NCBI GenBank assembly: GCA_949775045.1
Contig: OX459097.1
Span: 10,341,619 to 10,405,618, forward strand
Source of the DNA: Metridium senile
Lineage: Eukaryota; Cnidaria; Anthozoa; Actiniaria; Metridiidae
Reading direction: 5' to 3'
Length of the DNA stretch: 64,000 bases
Shown here: positions 45,201 to 56,098 of the stretch, piece by piece
Position numbering within the stretch: position 1 is the stretch's first letter
How the letters are laid out: each line of letters opens with the position of its first letter
Translations under genes and position numbers: made by a program
Notes under the pieces: model-generated
What the model saw: the letters and a program-made list of their open reading frames with translations, nothing else
What the model was told of the DNA's origin: nothing
Databases searched by the model: none

Positions 45201-46040
45201 GAGGATTACAACTTTGGCTTTAGGATGCTTTTTCATCTCCGCAAATATCTTATCAAACGTTTTTCTGTCTGATCGTTTAGTGAAAGTTTCATCTACAGGA
45301 ATACAGATTTGGTAATTACGAAATCCCTGAGCAGCATGTTTAAACGCTTCGATTCCTGAACGGCCGTACTCAGTGTCTGAAGCTAAAGTGATAACATAGT
45401 TCCAATTCATGGTTTTTACGAGGTCTGCCATAACTTGTGCTTGGAGCATATCACTGGGAACTGTTCGAAAAAAGTACCGGAACTGTACTTTATTGCTGAG
45501 GAGACGACTCGTGGATGCGTAACTGACTAATGGCACGTAGAACAACCCACATAAGTTGGTTACTGCCATGGAAACGCCACTATAAGCTGCTCCTACTACA
45601 GCGACAGTTTTTGTTTTTCGGATCTTGTCTTTATCATCTTGACCAGAACATTGTTCGTCCATATTCGCGTTTTGAATAAATGAAAACTTCAGCGATTCTC
45701 GAACTGCATTATCCGCCGTTGTACAAGTTTCTTTGATGTCCATTCCGATGGTAATATTTGGAAGAACAATGTCTTTCAAATGTCCTTGATTTAACATATC
45801 CATTGTAAAAAGCATCGCCTCGACTGCTTCGAAACCTCGTGTATTGAATTCACCTTGACAGGCGAAAGCATCAGGATCAAGTCCTGACTCATCGATGGGT
45901 GAGAAATGAACAGGAGAAAGACCGCCAATTATAACATCGCCGTCGATAAACACAAACTTTGGAGGCCTCTGTTTCTTTTTGCTATTAGTGCTTGTTGAGA
46001 TTACAACACAACAAAACAACAAAAGCCACGAAAAGTTCAT
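42264..46040 (-). CDS. Metabotropic glutamate receptor-like class C GPCR, single exon
   Basis: 1,258 codons from ATG 46040; an upstream TTG four codons earlier is not used. Signal peptide at residues 1-18 (LLLFCCVV). Venus-flytrap ligand domain about 35-480, with family marks GVSMAV (155-160), SYASTS (173-178), SDTEYG (221-226) and WIGSDAWAD (305-313). Cysteine-rich NCD3G domain about 510-575 (CPAGYHK, CCWSCRKC). Seven-helix domain about 585-840 with LLTKTNRISRIF (668-679), NEAKFITFTM (775-784), PTYIGTS and PKLYIILWRPEKN. The long cytoplasmic tail (~400 residues) is charged and acidic/serine-rich with no domain I recognise. It would act at the plasma membrane as a disulfide dimer coupled to G proteins. 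The match to mGluRs is clear; glutamate as ligand is inferred from the SYASTS and Tyr positions. Confidence 0.92.
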   Translation of the reverse strand: MNFSWLLLFCCVVISTSTNSKKKQRPPKFVFIDGDVIIGGLSPVHFSPIDESGLDPDAFACQGEFNTRGFEAVEAMLFTMDMLNQGHLKDIVLPNITIGMDIKETCTTADNAVRESLKFSFIQNANMDEQCSGQDDKDKIRKTKTVAVVGAAYSGVSMAVTNLCGLFYVPLVSYASTSRLLSNKVQFRYFFRTVPSDMLQAQVMADLVKTMNWNYVITLASDTEYGRSGIEAFKHAAQGFRNYQICIPVDETFTKRSDRKTFDKIFAEMKKHPKAKVVILFAELHDAQILIDKIRERGMKEKYIWIGSDAWADSKEILKANEAILNGMFAIVPEVRKIDKFVQYFVNFNEKRRKRNPWTQEYEDIKVAYDPEFHRQTFQHYPKAPYVMDAVLSTAYALHDVLGCEPYKDCSPMKYKLSSPNFRKDFVKHLEKVRFPAMSRKYMYFDDSGDAVGLYDIKNLKLVGTNYEFFKVGQWGSGNCVINSFNSSSCFDLKANNTLLKPNLINDGGIPFSRCSATCPAGYHKVADKDFAKCCWSCRKCTRNTFTNTSDSDECLQCPRGYWPDSYHSRCDPIKPTSIQLTDPASLVLFVSIGIGILAVIGTFLIFFFYRDTAVVRASSRELCYVLLLGIFWCYATPILYLLEPTDTICRIMPFATGLCLSLVVGTLLTKTNRISRIFNRKLNRAGAPACLSKKWQLLLVVCIALVEIILCTTYIVSSDTGRTVITFESRNELIVKCKPMPDIWVAVWWAYVVGLVVTCTYQAFLTRKLPENYNEAKFITFTMLITCIVVIMFIPTYIGTSGVYRTVISCFVFIIGGSAALGCIFVPKLYIILWRPEKNVAMQPKSSVCIGTITPKDSIVRRLSIDQGADVTTPLYRLPRLKRLNSVPTAIIETEQGEVSVTRKKRLASLPMIKYRSDLPIYNREALGASFLEMDDDCINTTEITELTNNSDDDEACVDQVQNGYHQLSQISDHKERVKAPNSDLPRRKTGWVERAKNEYLLSSIKISKSLRSFHECDEVQIPTTFTTSGKKVDPKSTNESIPLQNLHSDSNANESKEKLKRSSAGSLDCEVKINPDDYKGIERVLHSHENGKAEKSCSCEEEKTKQLSKHSDHETCKQQKRAKSNGHDQNDLLNERENHLKNEMSPVWNKQNRGRKMSPRNTSERSTTGKNVTDSNLNHVDPGISLIKKQLIDKPPINGISKLGTIVNGNIPRVNGDSNREDTDTNVTSDSPIHVNGDAGRSSHGHNTQITLQNGH

Positions 46041-46575
46041 CTTGAAAAGCAATACCTTTAAACTAGCAGAGAACTGTAAAGAGACCAGAGATGTTTCTTT
46101 AAAACGTGTATGTTTGTTGAATTATCGCCCACAGACGAAAACGTCCATTAACTTTGTGAGGTCATTTCCAAACACGAATCTGGAATATGTATTGTGGTAT
46201 ATCGCTTTAGATAACCTAAACAATAGGCAGTATTTCCAAACGAACTTAATTAGCACAATCAGACAACTGATCTCTCAAGCATAAATCCTTTTGTTTTATG
46301 TTCACTTAAGTCTCTAAGGAAAGCTGTCATAAACTATCACCGTTATATTCAAGGATCAACAAAAGGACTGAATATTTTTAACATCAATTACGTGACCACA
46401 GTCCTCGTTCATTAACGCTTTTTTCTCTTTTATATAGTAAGCACCACTCATGGTGATTAGACAAATTGTTTACAGAGCTAACATTTCATCAATCAAAAAT
46501 CCATCAAGATTTTGGTACTGTGACAGGATAATGAGTTTTTTCAATGATACGATCGATAGTGGGCATTTTTTGTAC
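46041..46575. other. 5' flank of the mGluR-like gene
   Basis: No TATA box found at a sensible distance. No other gene. Confidence 0.5.
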
Positions 46576-47145
46576 GTAATTGTCGGGTGTCTGTAAAACC
46601 CGGAACGTGCCCGGAACACCCGGAACACCCCGGAACACCCCGGAACACCCCGGAACACCCCCGGAACACCCCGGAACACCCCCGGAACACCCCAGAAAAG
46701 TTAATACTTATAAAATTAAAAAAGAAAAAAAAAAGAAATAAAAGGGAAAATAGAAAAAAAAAGAAAAGAGAGAGAAAAAAAAAGAAAAAGATAAAAGATT
46801 GTACACAAAATGGAATTTGATAGTTTTTGATATTCATTTATTCATTCATATGTAATGTATTTGAACATTGATTAAAATTAAAATCAAATATTTATTCATG
46901 CATATAATTATAGGATTATTTCAATATGGCCTTTAATGGCTGATGATTGCGTGACTACGTGACCAGTTGATTCCAAATAAACAACAAGGGACAATATTGC
47001 TAGAATGCGCGAATCAGAGTATTTTCTGTAGAATTTCACATTTATTTCAATTGTTACCTTCACATTTTTCCTTTATCTGATGTCATCATATTTTGTATGT
47101 TTTTCCCATTTTTTTTTTTTCACTCGTGGTCACTCGTGTGTACTT

Positions 47146-47272
47146 TTAGGCCCCGTCCACCCGAGTCCGGAGATTTTTGTATCTGAAAATGTTTTTTATG
47201 CGGATACAAAAATATCTGCCTCCACACGTAGCGTATACGAATCGTATACGACTGTCTACACGTATCCGGATA
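47146..47272 (+). mobile_element. Left end of a GGCCCCGTCCAC MITE, interrupted
   Basis: TTAGGCCCCGTCCACCCGAG, then repeated CGTATACGAATCGTATACG and CACGTATCCGGATA. The right half is missing, cut by the insertion at 47273. Confidence 0.45.
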
Positions 47273-47637
47273 CAGTCAACTCTCGTTATAACGGACACCT
47301 TCGGGAGGTTAATTCAGTGTCCGCTGTAAAGGGAGTTAAGCCTGGTTTTCACTAGCGACGCAACGCAAGCGCAAACGCAAGCGCAAGCACAAGCATGTGA
47401 AAACGAGACGTGAATAAGCGCAAGCGCAAACAAAACTAATCACTAGTGCCACGCGCAGGCACAAGCGCAAACGCAAGAAAAAAGGAAAATGTTTGATACC
47501 TTGCGTCTGCGCTTGTGCTTGCGTAGCTAGTGAAAACCAGGCTTTATCTTCAATCATTTCTTTGGAGCTGGGATTTATTTTAGTGTCCGTAATGACGAGG
47601 TGTCCGTAATATGGGGGTGTCCGCAAGGCGAGAGTTG
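47273..47637. mobile_element. TA-flanked CAGTCAACTCTCG MITE
   Basis: Left end CAGTCAACTCTCGTTATAAC and right end complement CAACTCTCG, both followed inward by CGGACACC, with TA outside. Pogo/Tc1-type non-autonomous element. It carries the nested element at 47339. Confidence 0.65.
47339..47543. mobile_element. Nested MITE with TTA duplication
   Basis: Ends AGCCTGGTTTTCACTAGC and GCTAGTGAAAACCAGGCT, flanked by TTA (47336-47338 and 47544-47546). The interior is repeats of GCGCAAGC / ACGCAAGC. The 3 bp TTA duplication suggests PIF/Harbinger type. Confidence 0.75.
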
Positions 47638-48299
47638 TACTAATTATTGCAGAACTGGTTGTTGTTTAATATTATTATATTTTTATATTATTATATTTAA
47701 TTTTATATTTAATGGTAATTTCAGTTCATTGTAATTAATATTATGGTATTGTTTATAGACCTATAAACCTCTTGTTCACGTTCTTTGCTTGTAATGCAAG
47801 CACATCTAATCATACGCAACATAAGCACGTACGACATACTGAATCATGATAGGTTCACAATTTATGTTCTTATATTTGATATGTTTCTTGTTTGAAATCT
47901 TTAATTTGAAATCTTGGAATAAATAAATATAAATAATTAAAGTAAATATGAATAGATATAGATTTAAATATGCATGAATAAATATTTGATTTTAATTTTA
48001 ATCAATGTTCAAATACATTACATATGAATGAATAAATGAATATCAAAAACTATCAAATTCCATTTTGTGTACAATCATTTATCTTTTTCTTCTTTTTTTT
48101 TCTCTCTTTTCTTTTTTTCTATTTTCCCTTTTTTTCTTTTTTTTTTCTTTTTTAATTTTATAAGTATTAACTTTTCTGGGGTGTTCCGGGGGTGTTCCGG
48201 GGTGTTCCGGGGGTGTTCCGGGGTGTTCCGGGGTGTTCCGGGGTGTTCCGGGTGTTCCGGGCACGTTCCGGGTTTTACAGACACCCGTAATTGTCCCGG

Positions 48300-48745
48300 A
48301 AACCAGGCACTATCTTGATCCAGTATTTCGAGCAAAGCCCACCTTATCCGTTCATCATATCTAGATCTCTTGTTGCTTCACAAACCGTCAGATTTACAAA
48401 CGTAAAAGCAGTTAGAAAATATGTTCTGGTACTAAAGAGTAGTTTACCGCATACCTGAGTACATTGGTAGAACTCTGCAGTTGATATGATAATATAATAA
48501 GCGCCTACATTTTTTTTCAGTAAAATCGCCAATTAATATTTCTCACTTTGATGGACCAAACTTTAAAAATTAATCACTTTTTGCTATTATTTCTCTATTT
48601 CTAGACTGATAAATAGCTTTAAAATGTCACAGTTAAATTAAAACTTGTTTCTATTTAATTAGATGAATAAACTATAACTTTTTTTACACTCAAATGAGGA
48701 CCGACACTAACACACTTTAAAATAGGCATTTCAAAAATCGCAATT
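48300..48745. other. Non-coding stretch
   Basis: No gene or element recognised. Confidence 0.5.
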
Positions 48746-48749
48746 AGCT

Positions 48750-48999
48750 AAGACCAAAATGAATTGTATCAGTAATGTATTGAAATCAGACTTGTTTTCT
48801 AAAGAGCTATATTAATATTATGGGTTTTTTTCATGTGCGTGTTGTCAGTTTTATTACAATCAAATCTAAATCTGCTATTTTAAGAAGCAAGGATGGCACG
48901 GTTGGTTAGTGCGCGGCGTTCTGTGCGAGAGGTCCCGAGTTCGATTCCCAGCAGTGACCTCGCATCCAAGTTTCAACTTCTCTTTCTGTGTAGCTTTAG

Positions 49000-49031
<32 letters not shown>

Positions 49032-49180
49032 GTGAGAGAGGGAAGTAAAATGAGCGCACCGTCGGCTCTCTGGAAGATCGGCTGAAGGGACTTCCGACGT
49101 AAAATACTATTCTTTACTTTGATAACAAGTCTGATTTCAATAAATTCCCAGCACAAAACCAGCATTCATTTTGGTCTTGG
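48750..49180. mobile_element. Inverted-end element carrying a SINE
   Basis: AAGACCAAAATGAATTG, then TATTGAAATCAGACTTGTT at left, with their complements at right (AACAAGTCTGATTTCAATA, CATTCATTTTGGTCTTGG). A tRNA-derived SINE lies between. Confidence 0.55.
48891..49115 (+). mobile_element. tRNA-derived SINE
   Basis: Head GGATGGCACGGTTGGTTAGT with A box TGGTTAGTGCG and B box GAGTTCGATTCC (48937-48948), followed by an unrelated body. The arms do not close into an acceptor stem, so it is not a functional tRNA gene. Confidence 0.7.
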
Positions 49181-49471
49181 CTTAATGCTCGTTGCTTAAG
49201 ATGAGTAGTTTTCTGAAATGCATGACTGTAGAAGGTAACTTTTTGAAACAGGTCAGTTGTCATAGGCGATTAGAGTAGATAGAATAATGCGTGTTTCTGC
49301 TTCTTATTTTTGTTTAGGTTTAAGGTGTTGAGATGTTCAATTCCGTGTTGTCAGTCAACGAAACCGTTTAAAAGGCTTAAATTTAATGCTCTTATTTCAT
49401 GTTATCAGTAGCACCGCTGTACAATTGACAAAAGGCGCATTTGCACAGGGATTAACCTATATAACTAGCCT

Positions 49472-49523
49472 GCGTCACATCCGGACATTTCTCGGTTAAG
49501 TGTCCGGATGTGTCGCAGGCTAT
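49472..49523. repeat. Small palindrome AGCCTGCG...CGCAGGCT
   Basis: AGCCTGCGTCACATCCGGAC with its complement around a 13 bp centre. Flanking TAGCCTGCG motifs recur at 54284. Confidence 0.7.
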
Positions 49524-49660
49524 CTATATATGATATATATAACGTGAAACTAGAGATTTATGAGTCCAAAAGAATAGTAGCTGATATAAAGAATTTAGTA
49601 AAAAACATTTATTAGAAGACAAAGACCCGATTATTACCTGACCTTATCGTTTAAGTGCAA

Positions 49661-49832
49661 CTCCCCCCCCCCCCCCCCCCCTAAACTAGCATTTTGTCCG
49701 CTGTCAATCAAAATACTAGGAACGATTTTAACCAAAATATGGCCTGAGGAAACAGACGTTCTTTCGCTCCTCTTCTAAAATAGTTCCTGGGACTTTGATT
49801 GATGGCCGACAAAATGCTAGTTTAAGGGGGTC
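49661..49832. mobile_element. Small MITE with CCCCTAAACTAGCATTTTG ends
   Basis: Inverted ends include CTAAACTAGCATTTTGTC and GACAAAATGCTAGTTTAAG, preceded by a C-run of about 20 bases at left. Confidence 0.65.
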
Positions 49833-50320
49833 GCACCTCAAAGATAATATACACCTATTTCAAAAATCGTTTCATCAGCCAAAAAAATGGGATTATCGAT
49901 TTTCATCGATTATCTATATCAATCGATATTATTCAGCCAAAGAAATCGATTAATATCGATTTATCGATTAGCTTTCCGATGATCGATTGCTATCGACTAG
50001 TTAAATATTGTTAAGTATTGGTTCTAGTGCTTTCGCTCTACTTACTTATTTACTTACTTACTTACTTACTTACTAATATACTTTTTCTTTTTAATAAATA
50101 ATTTTTAATTATTTACATACATACTTACCTTTTCTTTCATTAATTAAATTTATTTAAGACAGTGATTTAAATCAAATATTTAATATATCTACAATTTTTA
50201 AAAATTGGAAAAATGGTCCGCAAAATTGGTCCGCAAAAATGGTCCGCTGGTCCGCAGGTCCGCATGTCCGTATCATCACTTTAGCTACGCCCCATAAGGT
50301 AGAGATAAACACTACAATAA

Positions 50321-52120
50321 CTCAAGTATGTTAAAGGCCCAGTATCGACCGAGATGCTTTGCGTGCCTCGACCTAATTTCGTGTATCACGAAATTATCAA
50401 AGTTCATAATGCCTTCTCAATCCAAATAATCCTAAGTAATCCTGCTAATATCTCAAAACATTTCACTGTATTTAAGTTCTCTATGTATTTTACAACATCT
50501 GTGCCGCAACTATTTTGTATATTTTCTGTAAATAGATATAAATAACAAGCTTTGATGTTTGAATAGATTACAATCAACTCGGCCGCTTCGCAGGCATCTC
50601 ATTCCGATCCACGGACTAGCAGTTAACATATGCTCAGACGAGACGATAATGTGATAAACGCCCACAAACTTTCAGTAATACTAAATGTAAATTTAACTGT
50701 GTTTATTCTTCTTTTGTTTTCTGTCCTTTGTTCATGTACGTTTGGCTAAGTAATTCATAGTTCTAGTAGTTTTTGTCACTTGTAACGGAGATCGTAAGAA
50801 GCATCAATGTCAGGTTAGTTTTCTCGTAATATTCGTAATATTGTACCCCTATTCGCTTGTAAATCGTTTGCTTTGCAAAATGTATAATAATAGTTAAATT
50901 ATTTATCGTTGTTATATTAGATAACCGTATGAAACCGTATGGAATAAACGAGTGAATCTACATGGTGTACAAATGCGTCCGTTACAGATAATATACTATG
51001 GACATTAAAAATACTTATTAACTATATTTGGAGCTCAACTTTCTTAAACATATTCTTACTACAACGATTGCTTAATAATAGCAAAGTGGACAAATCGAGT
51101 TGATCAATATCGTTACTTTGATAATACAACAGAAATACACATAACATAACATGATACCATGTCCAATCCTTTATTATATTCACCGCATACTATTACACGA
51201 TAGTTTTCTTCTCAGGGATGCATTTAAGGATATACAGAAACACTCAAAAGCTCAAAGGTTCGTCGAAAGAGTTCGCTACTTTCATGTATGTTGATATGTG
51301 ATATTTTTCGTATCTCCGTACGGCCAAGGACTTTGAACTCAAGCGGTTTTTGGCCAATTAGAGAGCGCCATTTAACAATAACGCTATTTCAAAACAAAAA
51401 CAAACGGCCGCAAAGCATCCCGGTCGATACTGGGCCTTTAAGGCCTGGGTTTTTCGTTGTGAAAAGACCCCCCGCCAATAATTAAGATGTTGGCTTCGTA
51501 CTTTCAAGATATTCGCTAGTTTTCAAAGAAAATCGCTGTGGATGTTAATATCAGAGTCCTTAATGTTTTAGTGCTGATTTTTACGAGGTCACGTGGTATA
51601 TGACGTCATAATAGCAAGAAAATTCTCAAAATGTATGCGGTCGTGAGTTTAAGATAAAGATAAAAACGAAAAGCCAAAAGTTGATAAGTAATAGATGACA
51701 AATAATTTCACGTTTGGAGAACTTGAATTCGATAGCTTGGTAGGGAGATATAACGGGATTTTGAATAAGAATTATGGTCACGTGACCTGTTTTACAAAAT
51801 ATCTCCTTAACAGTAAGTGATAACCAGATTCTCCAAGCACAGTCCTGTAGAAACCTTGTAGAGAAGTACATTTAATGTATAAGTTTGTTTTACCTATTCA
51901 AACTCGCGACCGCATTTTCAAAGGAAAAACGAAATCCCTTATCCATCTAAACTTGTCACGTGACCACCCTTAGTTGAAAATTACAAATTAAGGATGAGCA
52001 GTAGTCCGAGATCTATTAATGTACCAAGTTTTATTAAAATCAGATGAGTTTTGTGGCAATGACAAATAAAAACGTTTTTTCGTGAAACACGGCTAAAACC
52101 CAGGCCTTAACATACTTGAG
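50321..52120. mobile_element. Element A' (A family) with nested TTAA element C
   Basis: The outer inverted ends are CTCAAGTATGTTAA and TTAACATACTTGAG. The left end is split at its TTAA by element C, and the right end continues CCAGGCC inward, as in element A. Three CACGTG palindromes lie in the body (51591, 51780 and 51957). Confidence 0.65.
50335..51437. mobile_element. Element C: TTAA-flanked, 1.1 kb
   Basis: Inverted ends AGGCCCAGTATCGACCG and GGTCGATACTGGGCCT extended by GCTTTGCG-type sequence, with TTAA on both sides (50331-50334 and 51438-51441). No transposase frame. PiggyBac-type target use. Confidence 0.7.
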
Positions 52121-52271
52121 AAGTGACACGTGATTCTTTGTTTATTTGTTTTCAGCAATTGATATTTCCATGTTTTAATAACAGTATAATGAGTAACAGT
52201 GAACATGGAATAAGAATTATGAAATCTATGTTCGATCATGATCACAATATCACTACAACATATATATATAT

Positions 52272-52531
52272 ACACCTAATCCAAAAAACGTTGTCTGGTT
52301 CGCCGCACAGTCTTCGCGCCAAAACTGTGAAAGATATTGGTTATATCTAATTAGTAATTAATTCATTTGCATGTTCACACTCTAGTGTGGTACGTTTTTC
52401 AACGAAATAGTGTTGTGCCTACTTTTATTTTCTTGTTTTATCACTCTCATCAAAAATTCACTGTGTTTTCCTTCACTGTCTTGGCGCGAGGACTGTGCGG
52501 CGGACCCGACAACGTTTTTTGGATTAGGTGT
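52272..52531. mobile_element. MITE with ACACCTAATCCAAAAAACG ends
   Basis: Inverted ends of about 60 bp, reaching CGCCGCACAGTC and its complement, bordered by TATATA. 260 bp with no ORF of note. Confidence 0.75.
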
Positions 52532-52840
52532 ATATATCTTAAGGATGGACCATTTGATTTTTTACGGGGAGGTATAGGAAGAATTTTTCTTGCACGATAT
52601 TTTTTTTAAACCATTCATTATTTTTCATCTACAAAATCCAGTCTATTTGTTAACAATCTCTAAAATACTGTACTTATATACAGATCAATTTAGGGAAGTA
52701 TAAACATGCGTCATTTTTTAAGATTTCACATAATAGTTTGATTCAAACTGTTCAAACACAATGTTAAAAATTGCAATCTACTCTGACCCACTCTGGGCCA
52801 AAATAGCTGCAGTTTTAAAAAGCGAAAACAGCTCTGTTGG

Positions 52841-53523
52841 CCCGACGTAACCAATCGAACGAAATCGAACGTTCGATTCAATCGAATTCAATCGAATGAT
52901 TGGATTCGAGTGCATGTATTCGGTAATCGAATGAAATCGAATTTACAACTTTTTTTGAGCCAATCGAACATAATCGAATATTTGATTGTTAAATCATTCG
53001 ATTTTCTTCGATTTTGATTTTCTAGCGCGGCAATCACTTTGTTTTCCGTATTAAAAGAAACGAGGTTAATCAGTATTTATAGAAATATTTTCCTTTTATT
53101 AGACGAGCCAATAACAAAATAAACATGGTTCCAGTCCATGCAGTTAAACAAGTTAAACGGAGTTTTTTTTATAAATATATATGTAATTCTTAAGTGCTTA
53201 TGTAGAAGTGTTTGCGTATGTTGTAGGTGGTGTTCTTTTTAAGAAATATATATGTAATTTTTAAAATCCTTATGTAGAAGTGTTTCTTTAGGTTGTAGGT
53301 GGTGTAAGTCCCGGTTTAATTTATTTTAGCATTCGACTTTATTTGATTACCGTTCGGAAATCGAACACAATCAAGCATTCAATTGCGTTCGGAAATCGAA
53401 TTTAATCGAATTCACAACTTTTTTAGCATTCGATTTCATTCGATTACCAAACGCAATTGAATCCAATCATTTGATTGGATTCGATTGTGTTCCGTACCGA
53501 ATCGTTCGATTGGTTATGTCGGG
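52841..53523. mobile_element. Long palindromic AATCGAA element
   Basis: Ends CCCGACGTAACCAATCGAAC and its near complement, with an interior of repeated ATTCGATT/AATCGAAT blocks in inverted order around a 53100-53300 core that holds a direct duplication (TATATATGTAATT). Confidence 0.65.
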
Positions 53524-54070
53524 TGTGGGGCATAACGGCTCCAGCAAATTAACTGTTTGATTGGTATTTCAATGACTCAAAAATCTAGGCTTGTTTTACA
53601 TCTACTATTATTCAAATAAAATCTTAATGATGGTGCACTCTAATGAGCAAAAAAGAAAGTAGCCCAATTGAATATCATGATCGACTTTTAACGATCACCA
53701 ATAGCTTCCAAAGGAACTGAAGTGAAGAAAAAGAAAGCCAAAAACACACCCATGATGTGTATATTGAAAAGAAAAAGTGGGGTTTTTCCTTAATTTAAAA
53801 AGCCGTTTGGGAAGGATGTTGTTAAAATAACGACTGTTATACAAAAAAAAAAAAAATGGCTTGCTCGATATTTTTTTTGCTCTGTCTGATATTGCTCGAT
53901 ATTTTTTTAGAGGTTAAAAGCCATGCTCGATTTTATTTATTTATATTTATTATAAGCGACCGTTGGTAACTATGAATACACGGAGATTATAAGCGAATAT
54001 AAACGCTAACGATACTTTGCTGCCCATGATTATAATACTGTGAACATGGAATAAGAATTGTGAAATCTAT
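53524..54070. other. Non-coding stretch
   Basis: GTGAACATGGAATAAGAATT at 54041 is a direct repeat of 52199. No gene seen. Confidence 0.5.
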
Positions 54071-54072
54071 CA

Positions 54073-54275
54073 GGTACATTACTGAGCCCCTCCCCCCAGG
54101 GGATTAGGGGTCAAGGGCATTTATTGTTAGGGAACAAGGGATACTGCCAAATGATTTTCAGGGAATTAACAAGGGGGATCATGGGAGCATAAGGTAAAAA
54201 ATTTTAGGGAGACAGTTATTTTACTTATAATTATGGGAAACAAGGGAGAAAATACAAAAAGATCATGGGAGCGTG
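54073..54275 (+). repeat. Dispersed repeat, inverted partner at 59604-59837
   Basis: Begins AGGTACATTACTGAGCCCCT and ends near GATCATGGGAGCGTGAG. About 85% identical by eye to the inverted copy next to the endonuclease exon. Confidence 0.75.
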
Positions 54276-54399
54276 AGTATAGCCTGCGTAGCGGCTCTCT
54301 AGAGGGAGGGGGAGGGAGAGGGGAAAGGAAGAAGAGAGGGGCTGGGGGAGAGGGAAGGGAAGGGAGAGCCTGCAATGGTCCTATTGTTTCATCGTTATA

Positions 54400-56030
54400 G
54401 AACAGAACGGGATAGAATGGAATAGAATATATTGGAATGGAATAGAATGGAATGGAATAAAATGGAATAGAATGGAATGGAATGGAATGGAATGGAAGGG
54501 AATGGAAGGGAATGGAAGGGAAGGGAAGGGAAGGGAAGGGAATGGAAGGGAATGGAATGGAATGGAATGGAATGGAATGGAATGGAATGGAATGGAACTG
54601 AGAATGGAATGGAACTGAGAATGGAATGGAACTGAGAATGGAATGGAACTGAGAATGGAATGGAACTGAGAATGGAATGGAACTGAGAATGGAATGGAAC
54701 TGAGAATGGAATGGAACTGAGAATGGAATGGAACTGAGAATGGAATGGAACTGAGAATGGAATGGAACTGAGAATGGAATGGAACTGAGAATGGAATGGA
54801 ACTGAGAATGGAATGGAACTGAGAATGGAATGGAACTGAGAATGGAATGGAACTGAGAATGGAATGGAACTGAGAATGGAATGGAACTGAGAATGGAATG
54901 GAACTGAGAATGGAATGGAACTGAGAATGGAATGGAACTGAGAATGGAATGGAACTGAGAATGGAATGGAACTGAGAATGGAATGGAACTGAGAATGGAA
55001 TGGAACTGAGAATGGAATGGAACTGAGAATGGAATGGAACTGAGAATGGAATGGAACTGAGAATGGAATGGAACTGAGAATGGAATGGAACTGAGAATGG
55101 AATGGAACTGAGAATGGAATGGAACTGAGAATGGAATGGAACTGAGAATGGAATGGAACTGAGAATGGAATGGAACTGAGAATGGAATGGAACTGAGAAT
55201 GGAATGGAACTGAGAATGGAATGGAACTGAGAATGGAATGGAACTGAGAATGGAATGGAACTGAGAATGGAATGGAACTGAGAATGGAATGGAACTGAGA
55301 ATGGAATGGAACTGAGAATGGAATGGAACTGAGAATGGAATGGAACTGAGAATGGAATGGAACTGAGAATGGAATGGAACTGAGAATGGAATGGAACTGA
55401 GAATGGAATGGAACTGAGAATGGAATGGAACTGAGAATGGAATGGAACTGAGAATGGAATGGAACTGAGAATGGAATGGAACTGAGAATGGAATGGAACT
55501 GAGAATGGAATGGAACTGAGAATGGAATGGAACTGAGAATGGAATGGAACTGAGAATGGAATGGAACTGAGAATGGAATAGAACAGAATAGAATGAAATA
55601 GAATGAAATAGAATGAAATAGAATAGAATAGAATACATTAGAATAGAATAGAATAGAATGGAATAGAATAGAATACATTAGAATAGAATGGAATAGAATG
55701 GAATAGAATGGAATAGAATGGAATAGAATTGAATAGAATGGAACTGAGAATGGAATAGAATAGAATAGAATGAAATAGAATGAAATAGAATAGAATAGAA
55801 TAGAATAGATTAGAATAGAATAGAATAGAATAGAATAGATTAGAATGGAATGGAATGGAATAGAATAGAATGGAATGGAATGGAATGGAATGGAATGGAA
55901 TAGAATAGAATAGAATAGAATAGAATAGAATAGAATAGAATCAACCTCGTTCCCAGAGCCCCGCCCCACCCAAAAGCGAAGGGAGAGGGCCCTGGGAACG
56001 AGGTTGGAATGGAATGGAATGGAATGCACA
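54400..56030. repeat. GGAAT/AGAAT satellite with 17 bp higher unit
   Basis: 5 bp units GGAAT, GGGAA and AGAAT flank about 57 copies of a 17 bp unit (AACTGAGAATGGAATGG, 54596-55580). Because 17 is not a multiple of 3, the minus strand is open in more than one frame and gives proline/serine/phenylalanine repeats of 490 and 550 codons; these are not genes. Confidence 0.95.
55941..56007. mobile_element. Small CAACCTCGTTCCCAG palindrome in the satellite
   Basis: CAACCTCGTTCCCAGAGCCC and CCCTGGGAACGAGGTTG face each other around a CGAAGGG centre, inserted in the GGAAT satellite. Confidence 0.7.
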
Positions 56031-56098
56031 CCTTCGCTCATTATCATTATTTTATTTCGTCATTATAATGATCATTCATTAAATTATTTCGACATCAA

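Larger units (their letters stand above)
46585..48286. mobile_element. Mutator-like long-TIR element with 9 bp TSD
   Basis: Inverted arms of about 320 bp (46585-46904 and 47969-48286) starting GGGTGTCTGTAAAACCCGGA. They contain a GGAACACCCC minisatellite, then an A/G-rich tract, then TTAATACTTATAAAATT. Flanks are the 9 bp direct repeat GTAATTGTC (46576-46584 and 48287-48295). Long TIRs with 9 bp duplication are the mark of Mutator-like elements. No transposase; the centre holds other nested elements. Confidence 0.8.

Noticed and set aside
46470..46837. ORFs rich in GCSGVFRGVPG or NTPEHP (also 48067-48335)
   Set aside because: They are translations of the GGAACACCCC minisatellite in the element's arms.
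48891..48960. Functional tRNA gene
   Set aside because: A and B boxes are present but the acceptor stem does not pair and a SINE body follows; the same holds for 60420-60500.
54166..56047. Long minus-strand ORFs of 490 and 550 codons
   Set aside because: They translate the 5 bp and 17 bp satellites in two frames at once and have no non-repetitive conserved part.
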